In this document: one piece after another, positions 5,561 through 7,782 of the stretch
How positions within the stretch are numbered: position 1 is the first letter of the stretch
Layout: every line of letters starts with the position of its first letter
Assembly (NCBI GenBank): GCA_013140935.1
Contig: JABFSD010000010.1
Span: 1 to 7,782, forward strand
Source: Acidobacteriota bacterium
Lineage (GTDB): Bacteria; Acidobacteriota; Blastocatellia; RBC074
Reading direction: 5' to 3'
Length of the DNA: 7,782 nucleotides
Translations under genes and position numbers: made by a program
Notes under the pieces: model-generated
The model's database searches: none
Seen by the model: only the letters and a program-made list of their open reading frames with translations
Told to the model about the DNA's origin: nothing

Positions 5561-6814
5561 ATGGAATCGAATCAACAACCCCACGTCGTCATCATCGGCG
5601 CAGGCTTCGGCGGATTGACTTGCGCGCAAGCTCTGCGCTCTGCGCCCGTGCGCATCACGCTCCTGGATCGCACTAATCATCACCTGTTTCAACCGTTGCT
5701 TTATCAAGTGGCAATGGCCGGACTCTCGCCTGCCGACATCGCTTCGCCAATTCGTTCGATTTTGCGCCGTCAGAGCAACGTAACCGTGTTGCTTGATGAG
5801 GCAAAAGGCATTGATTACGAACGGCAGGTCGTGCATTTAACGAAAGACGAATTGCCTTACGATTATTTAGTGCTGGCGACGGGCGGGCGTACCAGTTATT
5901 TCGGCCACGACGAGTGGGAACCCTTCGCGCCCGGACTGAAAAGCCTCGACGACGCCGTTGAAATCCGCCGCCGCGTCTTGCTCGCTTTTGAAGCCGCCGA
6001 AAAAGAAAAGGACGAAGCCCGTTCACGCGAACTGATGACCTTCGTCGTCGTAGGCGGCGGCCCTACGGGTGTAGAGCTTGCCGGTTCCATCGGCGAACTC
6101 ACGCGGCGCGTGCTGGCGCGCGACTTCCGCACCATCTATCCCGAATTTGCGCGCATCCTCTTGCTCGAAGGCGGCGCGCGCATCTTGCCTTCGTTCACCG
6201 AAGACCTTTCGGCCAGCGCCGAACGTCAGTTGGAACGGCTCGGCGTACAAGTGCGCAAGAACGCTCAGGTGACGAACATTGATGCGACCGGCGTTTATCT
6301 CGGCGACGTAAAGATTCCGGCGGCGACCGTGATCTGGGCGGCGGGCGTAGGCGCGACAGCCTTCACCCAACAATTGCAAGCGCCGCTCGATCGCGGCGGG
6401 CGCGTAAACATTCAGCCCGATTTGACCTTGCCTGCGCGCGCCAACGTATTCGCCATCGGCGATATGACGCATCTCGAACAGGACGGCCAGCCGCTGCCCG
6501 GCGTCAGTCCCGTCGCCATGCAAATGGGGCAAGCCGTCGCGCGCAATATTCAAAACGCGCTGGTGGGCAAGCTTTATGAAAAGTTTCGTTATGTGGATAA
6601 AGGCAGCATGGCGACGATTGGTCGCCACGCCGCGATTGCCGATGTCGCGGGCCTTAAGTTGAGCGGATTACCTGCGTGGCTCGCGTGGTTAGGATTGCAT
6701 TTGTTCTTTTTGATCGGCTTTCGCAATCGCCTGTCGGCGCTGTTCAACTGGTCGTGGATGTATTTCACCTATCAACGCGGCGCGCGGCTGATTACCGGCG
6801 GGCGCAAAGACTAA
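5561..6814 (+). CDS. ndh: type II NADH:quinone oxidoreductase (NDH-2)
   Basis: This 417-residue FAD enzyme passes electrons from NADH to the membrane quinone pool without pumping protons. It has two Rossmann motifs: GAGFGG (13-18) for FAD, ending in the acidic D36, and GGGPTG (165-170) with VELAG for NADH. E203 closes the second beta strand (ILLLEGG), which favours NADH over NADPH. ATGG (106-109), the FAD-binding AIGD (298-301), the quinone-side PVAMQMGQ (317-324) and YVDKGSMATIGRHAAIA (344-360) are all present. Residues about 370-405 form the hydrophobic, Trp-rich C-terminal helices that dock it to the inner membrane. The ATG at 5561 is chosen for its GAGGA site at 5551-5555; an in-frame GTG at 5549 overlaps that site. 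It appears to be a single-gene unit downstream of the tRNA; no clear promoter is seen in 5432-5550. The length is normal and the family is clear. Confidence 0.93.
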   Translation: MESNQQPHVVIIGAGFGGLTCAQALRSAPVRITLLDRTNHHLFQPLLYQVAMAGLSPADIASPIRSILRRQSNVTVLLDEAKGIDYERQVVHLTKDELPYDYLVLATGGRTSYFGHDEWEPFAPGLKSLDDAVEIRRRVLLAFEAAEKEKDEARSRELMTFVVVGGGPTGVELAGSIGELTRRVLARDFRTIYPEFARILLLEGGARILPSFTEDLSASAERQLERLGVQVRKNAQVTNIDATGVYLGDVKIPAATVIWAAGVGATAFTQQLQAPLDRGGRVNIQPDLTLPARANVFAIGDMTHLEQDGQPLPGVSPVAMQMGQAVARNIQNALVGKLYEKFRYVDKGSMATIGRHAAIADVAGLKLSGLPAWLAWLGLHLFFLIGFRNRLSALFNWSWMYFTYQRGARLITGGRKD

Positions 6815-6850
6815 CGCCACGGGCAACGCTGATGCGTTGCCCGTGGCGTT
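6813..6850. terminator. 17-bp perfect hairpin between convergent genes
   Basis: Bases 6813-6829 pair perfectly with 6834-6850 around a TGAT loop; the stem is GC-rich (GCCACGGGCAACGC core). It begins within the stop codon of the NADH dehydrogenase gene and lies 29 bases from the end of the convergent surface-protein gene, so it is placed to stop transcripts from both sides. Neither side has a proper T run, so it is either a U-tract-less terminator, an mRNA 3' end protector, or an intergenic repeat copy. Confidence 0.6.
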
Positions 6851-6879
6851 GCCGTTGAGGGAGTAAGTGTCGGGTGATT

Positions 6880-7782
6880 TTACCGTCGGCTCGGAATCGC
6901 CGAAGTCCGATCACGGCGCGGCGTAATTGAGCGGCCTTCATCCAACGCGAACGGATGTTCGCCTTCGTCCGTGATGAGCGCACATCCATTGCTGGTGACG
7001 CTGGCGCGTACCGAAGCCAGCACGTTGCCGGACGAGGTGAGCAAATAAAACAGCATGCCGTCGGCGACGTATTTGCCCGTGCGCACGCTGCCGCGCGAAC
7101 GTCCCAACGCCATCAGCGGCCCGGTGGGAGACAGTCGCCGAATTTGCACGCTACTCGTCACCGTGGTTGACCACGACAACGTAGCTACGCCCAAGCCAGT
7201 TCCGTCACAAACGATCAACGGATTCGGTGCAATGGTCAGCGATGACGCGCCGGTGCCTCCACCGCCGCAACCATCCGAGGTAACGAGAACGGTCGTACTC
7301 GCCAGCGTCGCGCCGTTCGCGGCATTGAGCAGGAAAAACTCCATGCCGTTCGTGACCCATTTGTCGGTCGTACCCGCAGCATTCACCGACGTGCCCTGAT
7401 AGAGAATTTCTCCCGTCGCAGAACCGAGCCGGATTTGAATGGTCGTCGCGCCCGTCGTCGTCCACGTGAGCGTCGTCGCACCTAAGCCCGTGCCGTCACA
7501 AACCTGAATCGGATTCGGACTCGCCGAAATTGTGCCTGTCGCTGTCGTGCCGCCACCGCAGCCGCCCGATGGGCAAGCAATGGTGACGCTATAGGCTTTG
7601 GTGGTGCTGCAATTACTGGCTCCTACGACTTGCACGGTGAAATTGAAAGTGCCCGCCGTCGTGGGCGTACCGCTCAACCCACCGCTTGCCGAAAGGTTGA
7701 CGCCGTTGGGCAGTGTGCCCGCTGCCAGATTCCAGGTCAGTGGCGCACTCGCGCCCGATTGCGTCAGCGTTTGGTTGTAACT
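6880..7782 (-). CDS. C-terminal part of a secreted putative-Ig repeat protein (partial)
   Basis: The frame is open to the right edge of the window, so only the last 300 residues are seen; the TTG at 7677 is not a real start. Fragment residues 1-70 match the putative Ig (He_PIG, cadherin-like) domain pattern SYNQTLTQSG...PLTWNLAAGTLPNGVNLSASGGLSGTPTTAGTFNFTV, here given in pieces. Then follow two related repeats of about 87 residues, joined by Gly/Cys linkers (CPSGGCGGG and CGGGGTGAS), and a 33-residue tail rich in Arg and acidic residues that ends PSRR. Such domains occur in large extracellular adhesion or carbohydrate-associated proteins, and the abundant Cys, Thr and Ser fit export. No enzyme domain, membrane anchor or recognised sorting signal is visible in this part. 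The N-terminal content lies outside the window, so the function is unknown. Confidence 0.85.
   Translation of the reverse strand, partial: SYNQTLTQSGASAPLTWNLAAGTLPNGVNLSASGGLSGTPTTAGTFNFTVQVVGASNCSTTKAYSVTIACPSGGCGGGTTATGTISASPNPIQVCDGTGLGATTLTWTTTGATTIQIRLGSATGEILYQGTSVNAAGTTDKWVTNGMEFFLLNAANGATLASTTVLVTSDGCGGGGTGASSLTIAPNPLIVCDGTGLGVATLSWSTTVTSSVQIRRLSPTGPLMALGRSRGSVRTGKYVADGMLFYLLTSSGNVLASVRASVTSNGCALITDEGEHPFALDEGRSITPRRDRTSAIPSRR
6982..7533 (-). repeat. two tandem Cys-bounded repeats in the surface protein
   Basis: Repeat A (7533-7270) and repeat B (7242-6982) share the order PNP-I/L-x-VCDGTGLG, TL-W/S, a QIR strand, a turn, K-W/Y-V-x-x-GM-x-F-x-LL, A-x-V-x-VTS-x-GC. Each has exactly two cysteines, one after the first strand and one at the end, suggesting one disulfide per repeat. 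The copies are clearly related but well diverged (they differ most in the middle, where B has GRSRGSVRTG against SVNAAGTTD), so the duplication is old. The pattern looks like an Ig-like beta sandwich; that fold is inference. Confidence 0.8.

Overview
The window is ordinary bacterial chromosome with tightly packed genes on both strands and moderately high GC. It holds eight protein genes, one tRNA and two conspicuous hairpin structures. The mix suggests an environmental Gram-negative bacterium, possibly an acidobacterium (Blastocatellia-like). The hints are a putative-Ig surface protein with a paired repeat, a secreted aldose epimerase, an Ala-rich lipoprotein next to an AtpZ-like protein, and palindromic GCTCC-GTA-GGAGC repeats. 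That placement is inference from style only; no marker gene settles it.

Layout, left to right. A calcineurin-like metallophosphoesterase (19-819, +) is followed by a 159-bp concentric palindrome (835-993) and then by ruvB (1034-2089, +), the Holliday-junction branch-migration motor, without ruvA or ruvC. Tail to tail with ruvB, overlapping by 7 bp, is a minus-strand operon reading leftwards from a good promoter at 3576-3605: a small Ala/Pro-rich lipoprotein (3526-3146), an AtpZ-like two-helix membrane protein (3146-2937, TAATG overlap) and an RmlD-family NAD(P)-dependent sugar-nucleotide reductase (2931-2083). Diverging from it is a galM-type aldose 1-epimerase with a signal peptide (3709-4872, +).

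Next come a 109-residue membrane-anchored coiled-coil protein with a promoter abutting its start codon (4941-5270, +), a tRNA-Ala(GGC) with its own near-consensus promoter (5358-5431), and a type II NADH dehydrogenase (5561-6814, +). The last gene's stop codon lies inside a perfect 17-bp hairpin. The right edge is occupied by the C-terminal 300 residues of a large minus-strand secreted protein (6880-7782, running off the window), made of a putative-Ig domain and two Cys-bounded repeats.

I see no defence system, integrase, transposase, CRISPR array or phage gene. The genes are mostly housekeeping or envelope functions with no single shared pathway. The most unusual structure is the concentric palindrome at 835-993. 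Next are the lipoprotein-AtpZ-RmlD operon with its A7/TAATG junction and the Cys-bounded repeat pair.
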